From positions 62,001 through 126,000 of the forward strand of contig CASIAP010000005.1 of NCBI GenBank assembly GCA_949372645.1: 64,000 nt of DNA. The letters are read 5' to 3'. The position numbers and the translations under genes were made by a program. Of this stretch, positions 9,732 through 19,610 are shown piece by piece. Origin of the DNA: Candidatus Poseidoniaceae archaeon (GTDB lineage: Archaea; Thermoplasmatota; Poseidoniia; Poseidoniales; Poseidoniaceae). Under the pieces are notes generated by a model, which did no database searches, was not told where the DNA came from, and saw only the letters and a program-made list of their open reading frames with translations. How positions within the stretch are numbered: the stretch's first letter is position 1; every line of letters begins with the position of its first letter.

Positions 9732-12700
9732 TCAATCAAACAAATCATCGCCCATATCCACTTGTTGAATGGCGCTAATACCGAATGCTGAAACTGGTGG
9801 GAGTGGTGGGGGTGCTTCTTCCGAGTAATCCTTGAGTGATTCCATTTCTCCATGGAAGCCTTTACTATGGAAACCTGATAAATCTGCAAATTCATCCGGA
9901 TTGATGCTCACTTTGTCTGCATTGCGGACCCTTGAACGAATGCGTCTTTGTCGTTTTCGAGCTCGCTTCTTCTTAAATCGTCGAACTCCAAGGTACGATA
10001 AAATTACGATGATGACGATATACTGCCAAATAAGATTGAAAAAGAAGTACCAAGAAGCTTGTAAACGGAATGAAATCGTATCTTCAAACTCACCATAAGG
10101 TACGTTGTAAGTGATTTGTTGTCGACCGTCTACCTCTTTTTCCTCAATAAATCCGGATGAGGATGTTAAATCAACAAGCTTGATTCCTTTCGGTAACTGT
10201 AGGGTGACCGGGCCGTTAAAAGCAATTTTAAATTCTTCATCCAGGAAACTATTCATCGTGATTGGAAAGCTATACGGTTCAAGTGAGTCGTCTGCAGAAG
10301 GTGAAGTAATTCCACTCGGTGAGAGAACGGAAAAGACCCCATTGGTAAGTACTCCACTCAATGATTGGAGCAGAGATGTCATCGGCCAGAGTAACGTTTG
10401 GCGAAGGGCATTGGTCGTCAGAGAAAATTCTGTTGTTTCAAAATCACCAGAGAGCATTTCCCCGAGATCTCCATCAACCGATAATTGGAATGTCACCCGA
10501 GGAATCTTCACGGAAAGAGTAATTTCTTTCTTATCGGAAATAAGAAAATTCGTGGATGTGTCGTGCCCATCTAAATTGAATTGGATTTCAAAAGCATCCA
10601 TATCAATGGTTTTAAAATTCGAATCTTCTGATTCTAAGTAATAAGCCACCATCTGATGGATAAAGTCGGTTAATACAACTCCAGTCCGATCAACAAAATT
10701 GCTAAGTCCTTGGGTTGTAAGGACAAAATTGATGCTTTCACTGCATATTTTAAGAGACGTATTTTCATTGAGGCCCGAGCAAAGGAAATCAAGGCTAATC
10801 TCGTGGTTGAATGGTTCATTAAGGTCGCTGGAAAGCTCAAGTCCTAATCGAAGTAAATCCGATGGAATAGCTGCCAATGAAACACTGTGATCACCAGATG
10901 AAGGAATCCTGTCTTCTGGGATTCCAATTCGGTGCATCGAAATTGAGGCATCAACGCCAAATTCAAATGAAGCAGAACGGTCCCATTCATTGAATTCCAA
11001 AGACATAGCATCCAAGTTCAAATCACTGGTTATACACGTCGGCTGTGTTGATTCACAAACGACCTTACCATCATCATCTTTTATTGTCTGTCGCCAATCG
11101 TAACGTGTTATTCCGGAAAAGGAGAGGTTCAAATTGCCATCACTGTGAAGAGAATCTTTCAAAATAATACGATCACTCTTTTCTTTCGTCTGGATCCATG
11201 ATGGGAGTATGATTTCCAATGTTAATTCAGCTGGAGGTAAATCACTTGGAATAATATCGGTGAGAAAACTTTCATTAAGTGAAGTTTCTATTTCAAGTCC
11301 TGAATTCATTATTTTACGGAAGTCTTCTACGTCAAGGACATTAATTAATTCTGTGACAAGAGAATCGTTGTCCGCCTGATTAACCCCTTTCATGATATCC
11401 AATAATTTCATTTTGAACGGTTGACTGGTAGATTGAAGATATATTGGGTTTGCATACGACATCGCATTTGGACCTCGAACACAATAGTTGAGCGGGTTCG
11501 TGGGAAGTGTATACAAATAGTCATTACAACCATTCGTATCTCGATGAGTGAAATTAAGCCCGCCAGCAGGACCTGCAATACCTGCGCTTACCGAATCGGA
11601 TACCCATGACAGATTGTTCATCTCAATCGGTTCTGTGCCCGCTACTGCGGAGGAAACCCCCTCAGCAATTGTGGCGACTGGGAATTGACTGGAGATGTTG
11701 GAAAGGTTGATGAGTCCATTATGATACGAAAGACGAATTCCATCAGCTGTTACTTGATTCAGCGTTGCCCGTTCGGCAACACTCATCACCGAAATACCCC
11801 AATCTTCCATTGTTGCTTCATCAAGATAATGCAATGCAACTACAAAATCGAGCGTTACTGCATTTTCATCTCTTAAATCGAGTTGTATTTGAAGATCAAG
11901 CGCTTTTTCAGCTGTAGGAATGGACACAGTAGTGGTATCATCTCGGGTTCTATGCATCATTTCGACTTCAATAGGGAGTTTGAGGTTATCTTCAGTTACA
12001 CCTGCATTTCGGTGATCGAGTTCCCATTCACCAGCAAAATATGGAGAAGATCCTGATTGCGCAGCACGGGTTCCATTTGAATCAACGCTCTTGACAGTTG
12101 CATATGGTGGGGGGTGAAAGGAATACGAAGATTTGTGACCTGGTAAACTCACTAAATCGAACATTGTGGTAACTTCAGCTCCCATTACCAAGAGCCCTTG
12201 ATAAGCCCGCTCAAGATCCAAATTCGAATTTGGTGGTAAATTGAAGGAGGACTGATTTACGTTAATTTCCATCGTACTCTTCAAACAAATTGGAGGTTCG
12301 AATACATTATTCGTCAAGGCTCCTTCATCAAATGCATCGGTCAAAGGATCGGTTGAACACAATACAGTCGCTCCCACAGAATTCGTGAATGAGTCGACAT
12401 AGCTCGTTGAGGGTTCAGCTTGACCAAAGCCTTCTTCAACCGAAGCTTTGATTGATACACCAATAGCAAAAATGAGCTGCTTGCGTACTGTAGTCTCTCC
12501 ATAAGGGGTGTCTAATATGTCTCGAATCAAGTCTGCAGGCAAACCGTCATTCGCATCAAGGCCATCGACACTAAGGTCTACCCCCCCAAGACCAAGAGAT
12601 TCACGGTTGAACTCTCGTAATTCCCAAAAAAGTTCAAGTTCAATTTTTTCAGTATTGATTAATTTAAATTCATATACTCCTTCAATCCAATCTTCTTGGT

Positions 12701-12869
12701 GAGGTGTTAGGTCTTCATTAGAGTCATATTCATCACAATCAGTGGAGTTACATGAAACCATACCTGCAGCAGATGCAAAAGGGGCATAGAGATGCAAAGT
12801 CATCACGAAAACCATGAAAATCGAAATCGTATTACCGACTCGCGTTCCTCGGCCGCTACTCCCCGACAT
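9732..12869 (-). CDS. Large secreted protein with C-terminal membrane anchor, function unknown
   Basis: About 1,045 residues. A signal peptide (GNTISIFMVFVMTLHLYAPFASA) is followed by a ~950-residue extracellular part with many beta-strand-like, D/N/S-rich stretches and no motif I recognise. Near the C-terminus a single transmembrane segment (FFFNLIWQYIVIIVILSYLG) is followed by a very basic stop-transfer patch (RRFKKKRARKRQRR) and a ~60-residue cytoplasmic tail with PPPLPP. The start at 12869 leaves a gap to the divergent Taw2 gene; ATGs at 12890 and 12896 would overlap its start. It converges on uvrC with abutting stops. Probably a cell-surface protein typical of this lineage. Confidence 0.8.
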   Translation of the reverse strand: MSGSSGRGTRVGNTISIFMVFVMTLHLYAPFASAAGMVSCNSTDCDEYDSNEDLTPHQEDWIEGVYEFKLINTEKIELELFWELREFNRESLGLGGVDLSVDGLDANDGLPADLIRDILDTPYGETTVRKQLIFAIGVSIKASVEEGFGQAEPSTSYVDSFTNSVGATVLCSTDPLTDAFDEGALTNNVFEPPICLKSTMEINVNQSSFNLPPNSNLDLERAYQGLLVMGAEVTTMFDLVSLPGHKSSYSFHPPPYATVKSVDSNGTRAAQSGSSPYFAGEWELDHRNAGVTEDNLKLPIEVEMMHRTRDDTTTVSIPTAEKALDLQIQLDLRDENAVTLDFVVALHYLDEATMEDWGISVMSVAERATLNQVTADGIRLSYHNGLINLSNISSQFPVATIAEGVSSAVAGTEPIEMNNLSWVSDSVSAGIAGPAGGLNFTHRDTNGCNDYLYTLPTNPLNYCVRGPNAMSYANPIYLQSTSQPFKMKLLDIMKGVNQADNDSLVTELINVLDVEDFRKIMNSGLEIETSLNESFLTDIIPSDLPPAELTLEIILPSWIQTKEKSDRIILKDSLHSDGNLNLSFSGITRYDWRQTIKDDDGKVVCESTQPTCITSDLNLDAMSLEFNEWDRSASFEFGVDASISMHRIGIPEDRIPSSGDHSVSLAAIPSDLLRLGLELSSDLNEPFNHEISLDFLCSGLNENTSLKICSESINFVLTTQGLSNFVDRTGVVLTDFIHQMVAYYLESEDSNFKTIDMDAFEIQFNLDGHDTSTNFLISDKKEITLSVKIPRVTFQLSVDGDLGEMLSGDFETTEFSLTTNALRQTLLWPMTSLLQSLSGVLTNGVFSVLSPSGITSPSADDSLEPYSFPITMNSFLDEEFKIAFNGPVTLQLPKGIKLVDLTSSSGFIEEKEVDGRQQITYNVPYGEFEDTISFRLQASWYFFFNLIWQYIVIIVILSYLGVRRFKKKRARKRQRRIRSRVRNADKVSINPDEFADLSGFHSKGFHGEMESLKDYSEEAPPPLPPVSAFGISAIQQVDMGDDLFD

Positions 12870-12888
12870 AAGCAGAGGTTGCCACGCC

Positions 12889-14115
12889 ATGTTCAAAGTA
12901 GTTACTCTCTTAGCGGATTCGATGGCCGATACCTTTAGTCACTCTCCAAAACTAAAAGTGGTTCTTTGTTTACAAGAAAATGGAGAAGCTTTACATCGTA
13001 TTCTCGATGAATATGGTTACCTTAACCATGTTTGGAAACCAAAGCCAACAGGTAAGATGCTGGCTCTTCCATTTCTAAATCAAGTGAATCAAAAAGAGGT
13101 TGAAAACATGCTCTGCTCGTCCCTTGATTTTGAAATTCAATTCGATTGTATCGAACTCGAGCGAGCGGAAACATCAAACAATCCGCATGAGCAATTACTT
13201 CGAGTTGTCGTCACATGGCTCTCTTCCTTCGAGATAAGTGGGAGAAAGGCTGAACAATTTACTGGAGTAATCCCCCGGAAATGGCAACATCTTGGGGATT
13301 TAGTTATTCTTCCCGAGACTGCATTCGCATCAGGAGAATGGGTCGAACTCTTCGATGGGAGGGCCAAGGATGAATTGCAAGAATTATGGAACCAAATCGC
13401 TCAATCCCTTGGAGGAAAACGTCTTGCACGACAACATCCTATCGCAAAGGACAAGCATCGAACATCCCAAACTGAATTACTTCTGGGCCGAAACGGTTGG
13501 GTTGAGTTTCTAGATCATGGAGTTCATTTCGGGTTTGATGCAACAAAGGTCATGTTCTCATCAGGTAATGTGACCGAAAGGCGACGCATTGGTTCGATTA
13601 CAATGAAAGGAGAAGTTGTTGTTGATGCCTATGCTGGAATTGGTTATTACACCCTCCACATGGCAGTACGGAGTCAAGCCAAACACATTCATGCATGCGA
13701 AATAAATCCTAATTCAATTATCGGATTAGAATGGGCACAAAAAGCCAACGGTTTAAACAAACAGATCACCATTCATCAAGGTGATAATCAAGAAACATTG
13801 CCAAAACTCTACGGTCAAGCAGACCGATGCCATTTAGGCCTTTTACCTTCTTCGGAAGCGGTTTGGAAAGATGCTCTTGGTTGCTTGAAGCCCGAAGGTG
13901 GATGGTTGCATATTCATATGAATGTCCATAAAAAAGAACTCGATGAATGGCAAGCAGCGACGCTTGAAACGCTCAAAAAATACGCTGAGAACCACGGACG
14001 TCGTTGGAAGATTACAAGTGAGCACCTTGAACTTGTCAAATGGTATTCTCCGCATGTATGGCATGTCGTACTCGATGTCCAGTGCCGTGAAATCAAACAA
14101 GAAGCATATGCCTAA
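12889..14115 (+). CDS. taw2: TYW2/Taw2-like tRNA wyosine aminocarboxypropyltransferase
   Basis: Class I SAM-binding enzyme of the Trm5/TYW2 family, 408 residues from the ATG at 12889 (the open frame begins at 12814 inside the neighbouring gene). The SAM motif is DAYAGIGYYTLHMA at residue 246, the acidic strand-2 motif is HACEINPNS, and strand 4 reads ADRCHLGLLPSSEAVW. The LGLxPSSE motif in place of the NPPY-like motif of Trm5 methyltransferases, together with KWYSPHVWHVVLDVQC near the end, points to TYW2/Taw2, which transfers the aminocarboxypropyl group of SAM to 4-demethylwyosine at tRNA-Phe G37. The N-terminal third is divergent. Taw1, the previous step, is at 31622 in this window. Confidence 0.8.
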   Translation: MFKVVTLLADSMADTFSHSPKLKVVLCLQENGEALHRILDEYGYLNHVWKPKPTGKMLALPFLNQVNQKEVENMLCSSLDFEIQFDCIELERAETSNNPHEQLLRVVVTWLSSFEISGRKAEQFTGVIPRKWQHLGDLVILPETAFASGEWVELFDGRAKDELQELWNQIAQSLGGKRLARQHPIAKDKHRTSQTELLLGRNGWVEFLDHGVHFGFDATKVMFSSGNVTERRRIGSITMKGEVVVDAYAGIGYYTLHMAVRSQAKHIHACEINPNSIIGLEWAQKANGLNKQITIHQGDNQETLPKLYGQADRCHLGLLPSSEAVWKDALGCLKPEGGWLHIHMNVHKKELDEWQAATLETLKKYAENHGRRWKITSEHLELVKWYSPHVWHVVLDVQCREIKQEAYA

Positions 14116-15116
14116 TCTACGGCTTTTTCTTCTAATAAGACTGCATCAAGTGAAACTTGATTATCTTGGTCATCGATGGACAACGGTGTTTCAATTCGTG
14201 CAAACATCCATCCTCCAACAACAATGATGAGACCAACCAGGAATGAACTGGTCAATATGAATGTCGAGGGCTCTTCATTCAAAGTGGAAACGACGCCTTT
14301 ATCCTCGGAATCTGAAGGGCCAAAACGCAAGGTTCCATCAGGGTCTGATACACCGGTTAAGGTGACTGAGGTGATGAGGACCTCATTGACTGGTCGGCCT
14401 GCAGATGAGGCTGGGTTTTGGATGTCTTCACTTCCAGTAGGATCATCCGTAGTTGGAACAGTCGCTATTTGGGTAACATGAGACATACCATTTCGAACAA
14501 TACCAAAGGTTGCATAACCTCCATCATCACGGTTTTCTGGGTCGAGGTTATGTGCTTCGGTTTCTGCAATATACCATTGCGAGTCTGCAGAATCTTCTTC
14601 TTGACTTCGGGCCATACCAATGGCTCCATCGACATGAGAGAGGTTTTCATGATGCTCTAAAACGATGGTAGTTCCCGTCCCACCACTTCCGCATTCAAGG
14701 CTTGTTAAAGGATAGAGCCCAAATGCTGATTTGCAGGTTGGGTCACCAGCTTGAGTTACAAAGTCATCAATAACTCGATGGAAAAAGATTCCATCATAAA
14801 TCCCGGATTCAATGTTTTTAATCATATTCGCAGTGGTAATTGGAGCCCATTGTTCAAACAGTTCAAGCTCGATGGTACCGGATTCTCTTGAAGAACCAAG
14901 CGATGGAACATAGGATACTTCAATTTCGAAAATAGCATTCCCCTGGTAGGTATTCTTCATCGGTGTATCTTCTTCAACCGGGCCATCAGTCCATAGCGTC
15001 GGGTCAATACCAACTGAACGCCAAGAGGGTTGTTCATCGGCTACTGCAGAGCCAACAGTCCCGCAACTCAACAACAACAAATTGAGGACAAGCAGCAAAG
15101 CCAAGCGTCCTTTCAT
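14112..15116 (-). CDS. Secreted, membrane-anchored cyclophilin-type peptidyl-prolyl isomerase
   Basis: About 334 residues from the ATG at 15116, which begins a signal peptide with a lipobox-like LLLLSCG; the frame is open to 15167. The cyclophilin fold is shown by ELELFEQWAPITTANMIKNI, YDGIFFHRVIDDFVTQAGDP (active-site FHR and Q) and GAIGMARS, with YATFGIV near the end. A C-terminal transmembrane helix (FILTSSFLVGLIIVVGGWMF) tethers it, so it probably folds exported proteins at the outer face of the membrane, fitting the many large exoproteins nearby. Its stop overlaps the Taw2 stop by four bases in convergent orientation. Confidence 0.9.
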   Translation of the reverse strand: MKGRLALLLVLNLLLLSCGTVGSAVADEQPSWRSVGIDPTLWTDGPVEEDTPMKNTYQGNAIFEIEVSYVPSLGSSRESGTIELELFEQWAPITTANMIKNIESGIYDGIFFHRVIDDFVTQAGDPTCKSAFGLYPLTSLECGSGGTGTTIVLEHHENLSHVDGAIGMARSQEEDSADSQWYIAETEAHNLDPENRDDGGYATFGIVRNGMSHVTQIATVPTTDDPTGSEDIQNPASSAGRPVNEVLITSVTLTGVSDPDGTLRFGPSDSEDKGVVSTLNEEPSTFILTSSFLVGLIIVVGGWMFARIETPLSIDDQDNQVSLDAVLLEEKAVD

Positions 15117-15280
15117 GCTACGCCGAGGAAGCACCCCCCCATCAATCGCTCGCTTGTCAATTACCAATACAGGAGTACTCGAAAGTCATTCAAGTTCATC
15201 AAAAGGCATGAGAAACTGCTGCTGTAGAATCTTGAACACACAAGCGTTATGCTCTTGACGGACGGTGTATTGGGTGGAGC

Positions 15281-17212
15281 ATGGCTGAGGACCCCGACGG
15301 AGATGTTGAGGCGGTTCTCGATGCCGTTCTTTCACCTCAGCCAAATCCTATTCTGCTCGACTACGAGCAAGAAGGGCAAGGTGAAGGGCGTCGGCAACTG
15401 ACCTTTTCAGCAGTATCCACGGTTGCCGTAGCCATCGTGTTTCTGCTGATGGCAATGGCCTTTGGTGAATCACTGATGAACATGGCCGATGATGGTGAGT
15501 TCAATGGCGATTGGTGGGATACTCCGCTTCAACTTCGTCACACAATGGACCTCCCTATGGAGACATCCCGTGCCCAATTGCCGGTCAATGGAACATTTGA
15601 GGCACTCCCCTATACCGAACATTTCATCGAAGTCGAATTACCTGCGTCTGAACAGGATGCTGGATTCCCTGGACCTGCCCTCATGCACGTAGCTCTTTGG
15701 CTACCAAATGTCCCCGAAGATACCAAAATTCCAGTCATTATGACCATTCACCCATACTACGACTTTGGTGGCGAAGGGATGCCTGGTGTTGGTGATGATT
15801 CCTCTCCAAACACAGTCCCTGATGGCGGTGTTGGCAAGTGGGTCTACGATACATTCCTTCCACACGGCTATGCATTTGCACAAGCCTCAACCTTTGGAAC
15901 GGGTGAATCAACGCATTGCCAAGATGTCAAAGGCCTCGGTGAGCAAGTTGGCATTCAAGCAGTTACTGATTGGCTTGGACAACAAAACTGGTCAAATGGA
16001 AACGTCGGTTTGATGGGGAAGTCCTATGCAGGCACGACAAACTGGGAAGCTGCTCAAAATCCTTCTGAGCACCTCAAAACCATCGTACCAATCTCAGGTT
16101 CAATCGGCGTTCAAGAAATGTTCTATCGTAACGGTTCATCGGAAGCAAGAGCTATGGGGTACGATGCTGCCTATCAGGCTGCAACCACGGATTTGACTTC
16201 TGATGATATGCGTATATGCAGCGATGATTTAGCCGGTCCTCTCACTCCCTGGAGTACATATGGTTGGGCAGAAATCGGTGGAGCCGATTGGTCTGATTAT
16301 TGGGATGAACGACGCCATTTGCCAGATGTGCTTGAGAATTACAAAGGAAGTGTGTATTTAGTTTGGGGATTGCAAGATTGGAATGTCGATCCTTATCATG
16401 CATATCCAACCTACCAATTGTTACGTGAGGCTGGTATTAACGCTCGAGCGATTTCGGGTCAATGGGCGCACAATTATCCTGACCAACCCGACCGTCACAG
16501 TGAACTCTCAACCGGCTATGGAAAAGAGGCCTATCCCAACATGAGTCGTATGGATTGGGCGGTGGAACTCTATGGATGGTTCAATTATTATCTCAAAGAT
16601 ATTGGAGAAGAACCCGAACCGATGGTGCAAATACAAACCAATGATGGACGATGGCATGTTGAAGATACTTGGCCTCCCGAAGATGTTGAGTTGTTGCTTC
16701 AAGACCTCGCAACGGAATGGAACGGAGCAAGCGGAACGGTCAATGGTGTAGGCTCATCGTTCTCGATGACCAGTTCTATGTTTGAGAATGAAACGCACAT
16801 CTCTGGCTTACCAACTTTACACCTCGACGTGACAACGCAGCTCTGTAACGGTGGGCAAATATTTGCGACAATGTATGATGATACTTCGAATTTGAGGCTC
16901 GGTCATGCAACGATGGATATCCGTTATCGCGATGGTGGGTTTGAGGCAAAAGCAACTGCACCAGCAACCAGTTACACGATGCTGATGGAATTCAACCCAC
17001 TTGATGTGGTGCTCCCAGCAGGCCACGCTCTACGTATTGAATTGACTGAACAAGGTGAAGACTACCTCCCTGGTCCTTGTGCCTCAAACCCTGCAGGTGG
17101 ATTAACCGTGACTGGTGGCACCATTGGCTTACCACTTATCGATCGTCCCGATGATGATGGGAGATGGTTTTTGTCTCCGGCATGGTGGGATCAACAACCG
17201 ATTCCTGCATAA
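15281..17212 (+). CDS. Membrane-anchored CocE/NonD (X-Pro dipeptidyl-peptidase, S15-like) hydrolase
   Basis: 643 residues. An acidic cytoplasmic N-terminus is followed by one transmembrane helix (43-62) and an outward-facing alpha/beta hydrolase. The nucleophile elbow is GLMGKSYAGT with S248; the acid is in the block GLQDWNVDPYH (D366 in the CocE position) and the base is H397 in GQWAHNYPD. After about residue 450 comes the beta-jelly-roll C-terminal domain of the S15/CocE family (LHLDVTTQLCNGGQIFATMYD). Family members release X-Pro dipeptides or hydrolyse esters; the exact substrate cannot be told. Being anchored outside, it likely serves in degradation of external peptides or esters. Confidence 0.88.
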   Translation: MAEDPDGDVEAVLDAVLSPQPNPILLDYEQEGQGEGRRQLTFSAVSTVAVAIVFLLMAMAFGESLMNMADDGEFNGDWWDTPLQLRHTMDLPMETSRAQLPVNGTFEALPYTEHFIEVELPASEQDAGFPGPALMHVALWLPNVPEDTKIPVIMTIHPYYDFGGEGMPGVGDDSSPNTVPDGGVGKWVYDTFLPHGYAFAQASTFGTGESTHCQDVKGLGEQVGIQAVTDWLGQQNWSNGNVGLMGKSYAGTTNWEAAQNPSEHLKTIVPISGSIGVQEMFYRNGSSEARAMGYDAAYQAATTDLTSDDMRICSDDLAGPLTPWSTYGWAEIGGADWSDYWDERRHLPDVLENYKGSVYLVWGLQDWNVDPYHAYPTYQLLREAGINARAISGQWAHNYPDQPDRHSELSTGYGKEAYPNMSRMDWAVELYGWFNYYLKDIGEEPEPMVQIQTNDGRWHVEDTWPPEDVELLLQDLATEWNGASGTVNGVGSSFSMTSSMFENETHISGLPTLHLDVTTQLCNGGQIFATMYDDTSNLRLGHATMDIRYRDGGFEAKATAPATSYTMLMEFNPLDVVLPAGHALRIELTEQGEDYLPGPCASNPAGGLTVTGGTIGLPLIDRPDDDGRWFLSPAWWDQQPIPA

Positions 17213-17282
17213 CCTGTAGTATTGTTTCTTCTTTTCTCTTGGAAGAGGGAATGCTAAAGACTCTTCACCAAAACCACGAATC

Positions 17283-18029
17283 ATGTCGGCAACAATGGAG
17301 GGAACTGATCGGGCAGAAATGCTGAGCGTGATTGAAAACATTGGAATCTATCTCGGACCACTGCTTCTTTTACTCTCATTGTACATAATGTTCCGAGGTC
17401 ATGAGAAATTACTCTTTGCAGCAGGAATTACTGGTGCCGGAATTGGATACGTGTTCACACCCCTCATCCATAGCCAAGTGGAAATACTCTTAGGGACAGA
17501 AGTCAGAATGTTGTATGTCCTTATAGTAATGGTTTTGCTTAACGCTTTCTGGATGGCTTTAACGATTCATATAACGATTCGAATGATGGCAGTTGTCTTT
17601 ATTTACCTCATTTTCAGTACTGTTTTTGAACTTCTAAGCGCCAATGGTTATGACTTTGTCCGGAGTAAAGAAATCTCTCAAATCATGGGTATTACGGCTT
17701 TTTTCACGGCAAGAATGATTGCCGGTATGTTACCGCTTTTAGTTTCAGCATTGCTTGGTTCTTTAGGGTTCATGACTTCAATGCTATTAATCAGTGGAAA
17801 TTCACTCACAATGCTAAGTGTTTCAAATAATTCATCTCTTTTGATGGTCGCGGTCTTATTCATACTCAGTTTCAGTTGGCAATTTAATGCAGTCAAGAAA
17901 AAGAAAGCAAAAGAAAAGAAAGAGGAAAACGCGGAAATGCCTCAAATGAGACGTGTTGGAAATGGGAATCAAGTTCAATCCCGTCAACGACGAGCGGGAG
18001 ATTTACCCGACCTCAGAGATTTTTCCTAA
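17283..18029 (+). CDS. Multi-spanning membrane protein with basic tail, unknown
   Basis: 248 residues with about six or seven hydrophobic helices between residues 18 and 205, then a charged cytoplasmic tail beginning AVKKKKAKEKKEENAE and ending in an arginine- and aspartate-rich stretch. A small-residue helix motif, GAGIGYVFTPL, recalls the DUF4203/TMEM198 fold, but the match is too weak to name. The gene follows the CocE-like hydrolase by 70 bases in the same direction and may be co-transcribed. The start at 17283 (ATG) is the only convincing one before the first helix. Confidence 0.65.
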   Translation: MSATMEGTDRAEMLSVIENIGIYLGPLLLLLSLYIMFRGHEKLLFAAGITGAGIGYVFTPLIHSQVEILLGTEVRMLYVLIVMVLLNAFWMALTIHITIRMMAVVFIYLIFSTVFELLSANGYDFVRSKEISQIMGITAFFTARMIAGMLPLLVSALLGSLGFMTSMLLISGNSLTMLSVSNNSSLLMVAVLFILSFSWQFNAVKKKKAKEKKEENAEMPQMRRVGNGNQVQSRQRRAGDLPDLRDFS

Positions 18030-18054
18030 TCAAAGAGTGGAGTTGAAGCGAAGA

Positions 18055-18762
18055 TTACTCTTCATAAGGTTGCCAATCCTCTTGACCTTCTTCTCGATAC
18101 CACCAGTAGCCATCTTCATCTTCAAACCATTCGACACCCTCTTCATCAATAGAATAGCCTTCTAATTCCTCTTCTTCATCATCTTCTGCATTTGGATCAA
18201 CCAAACCTGATTCTTTGGAGATTTGTTGTTTGAGTTGATCTAAGTCTTGTTCTTCATCTGCAAAGACTCGATTTTCGGTTCGAATCTCTGCTTGATGATC
18301 CCCTTTTCGAACGGCATCATCTGAATCTGCAAAGAAGTCATCGGTCATCCGGGACTTGAATTCTTCAAATTCGTCTCGCCCATAGCTTCCAACAAACTCG
18401 TTACCTGCTGATTGCATAAGTTCGTCGAGGTTTTTGCGTTTACCTGTTTTCAATTCAGGTGCATCTGGAACTGCTCCAGAGTAAAAAGAATCTTCATCTT
18501 CAGATAATTTACCGAACGAACGGTTTTCAGGGTCTGCTTCTTCTACGGCTTCGATGATTAAGTCGTGTTCTTCTTCATCGATGTTCTCTTGCTCGTAATT
18601 TTCGCCAACGATATTGACCAACTTTTTGAGTGTACGAGCAAGTTTGAGAGGATCGTCTTGGTGCTCGGAAACGAGCTTGTCAACTTGCTTCAAAAGACGT
18701 TCGTATGGAGTCCCAGTAAGGGCTCCGATGAATCGTCCGAACCCTCCTTTCTTCTTCGCCAT
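18055..18762 (-). CDS. Acidic cytoplasmic protein with C-terminal W/Y-rich DGYWWYR motif, unknown
   Basis: 235 residues starting with a basic leader (MAKKKGGFGRFIGAL) followed by a helical region (residues 15-75, LKQVDKLVSEH and so on) and a long acidic, low-complexity middle. The last ~30 residues hold EEGVEWFEDEDGYWWYREEG followed by another tryptophan, an aromatic WW-like tail. There is no signal peptide or membrane helix. I do not recognise a family. The aromatic motif flanked by acids suggests a small binding module (inference). It converges on the membrane-protein gene ending at 18029. Confidence 0.65.
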   Translation of the reverse strand: MAKKKGGFGRFIGALTGTPYERLLKQVDKLVSEHQDDPLKLARTLKKLVNIVGENYEQENIDEEEHDLIIEAVEEADPENRSFGKLSEDEDSFYSGAVPDAPELKTGKRKNLDELMQSAGNEFVGSYGRDEFEEFKSRMTDDFFADSDDAVRKGDHQAEIRTENRVFADEEQDLDQLKQQISKESGLVDPNAEDDEEEELEGYSIDEEGVEWFEDEDGYWWYREEGQEDWQPYEE

Positions 18763-18854
18763 GAGCAGATGATGTATCGACCCTGTTCAAAGGTTTTCTC
18801 CCAAAATGTTCCGTTGCCTTCATTCACAAAGAGTGATTCGGATAAACGATTGCG

Positions 18855-19610
18855 ATGGCTGAACCATGGTTAGAGGAACTGATGGTATCCTACAACCATG
18901 AGTCTTTTCAGAGTCGAGAATCCTATACTGCTCAGATTCATTTACCTGGCCATGTGTTTCAAGAGTTAGTATGGTGGGCTTTGCAAGCCTTACCCGATGA
19001 GATTCTTGTCGGAATGGATGTGGATGGTAATGCACCACATCTGCCAGAGGTGGAACATTTCTTCAAAAGCACTGAACACACAGAGGGTTTGTTTCAAGGA
19101 CAGGGGTTCAGAATTAGCGAAGCCCATATTGTCAACCGAGGAAACTCCTACTCCGTTCATCATTTACCTGAAGATTGGACAGATGATATGTTCTCAACGA
19201 CACGTGGTTCTCGAGCAGGTCGTTTCACTCACTGGTTACACACGCATCCAAACGCTCCTGCGATACCAAGCCATGCGGATGCGGATGCTGCTCAAGAGAC
19301 ACCTGGTGTCGATATGATTCTCGGACTACGATTCTCACCGGAAGGCCCTCTTCCTTGGTTTGATGATGTTGAAGGTGTTCGCCGCAGAGTTGGTGCTGAA
19401 GCAAAGCCAAAGCCAACAAAAAGTAAGCGAAGGTCATTCTTTTCTCGCCAGAACCTGACCGTCTTAGGAGTCGCTCCAAGTGGTCACAAAATCCATGAAA
19501 TTCAGTTGATTGCCTTTCGGAAAAATGGACTCGGAATTAACGTTATCTTGGTCGATGAAGAAGGATACCCTTTGGGTTGGGATGAACTTCAATCCAGTAT
19601 TAAGCCATGA
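18855..19610 (+). CDS. JAB1/MPN (JAMM) metalloprotease-like protein
   Basis: 251 residues. A complete JAMM zinc motif is visible: H129-x-H131, seven residues, S139, two residues, D142 (HTHPNAPAIPSHAD). The upstream catalytic glutamate is probably E49 in DEILVGMD, at the usual first-strand position. JAMM proteins cleave isopeptide bonds of ubiquitin-like modifiers or process sulfur-carrier proteins; no SAMP or E1 gene lies nearby, so the substrate is open. About 30 residues (169-200) form a basic insert with PKPTKSKRRS. The gene overlaps the convergent DUF1499 gene by 11 bases. Confidence 0.8.
   Translation: MAEPWLEELMVSYNHESFQSRESYTAQIHLPGHVFQELVWWALQALPDEILVGMDVDGNAPHLPEVEHFFKSTEHTEGLFQGQGFRISEAHIVNRGNSYSVHHLPEDWTDDMFSTTRGSRAGRFTHWLHTHPNAPAIPSHADADAAQETPGVDMILGLRFSPEGPLPWFDDVEGVRRRVGAEAKPKPTKSKRRSFFSRQNLTVLGVAPSGHKIHEIQLIAFRKNGLGINVILVDEEGYPLGWDELQSSIKP

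Noticed and set aside
10111-10641. 176-codon plus-strand frame inside the large exoprotein gene
   Set aside because: Antisense shadow; the exoprotein has signal peptide, anchor and uninterrupted frame.
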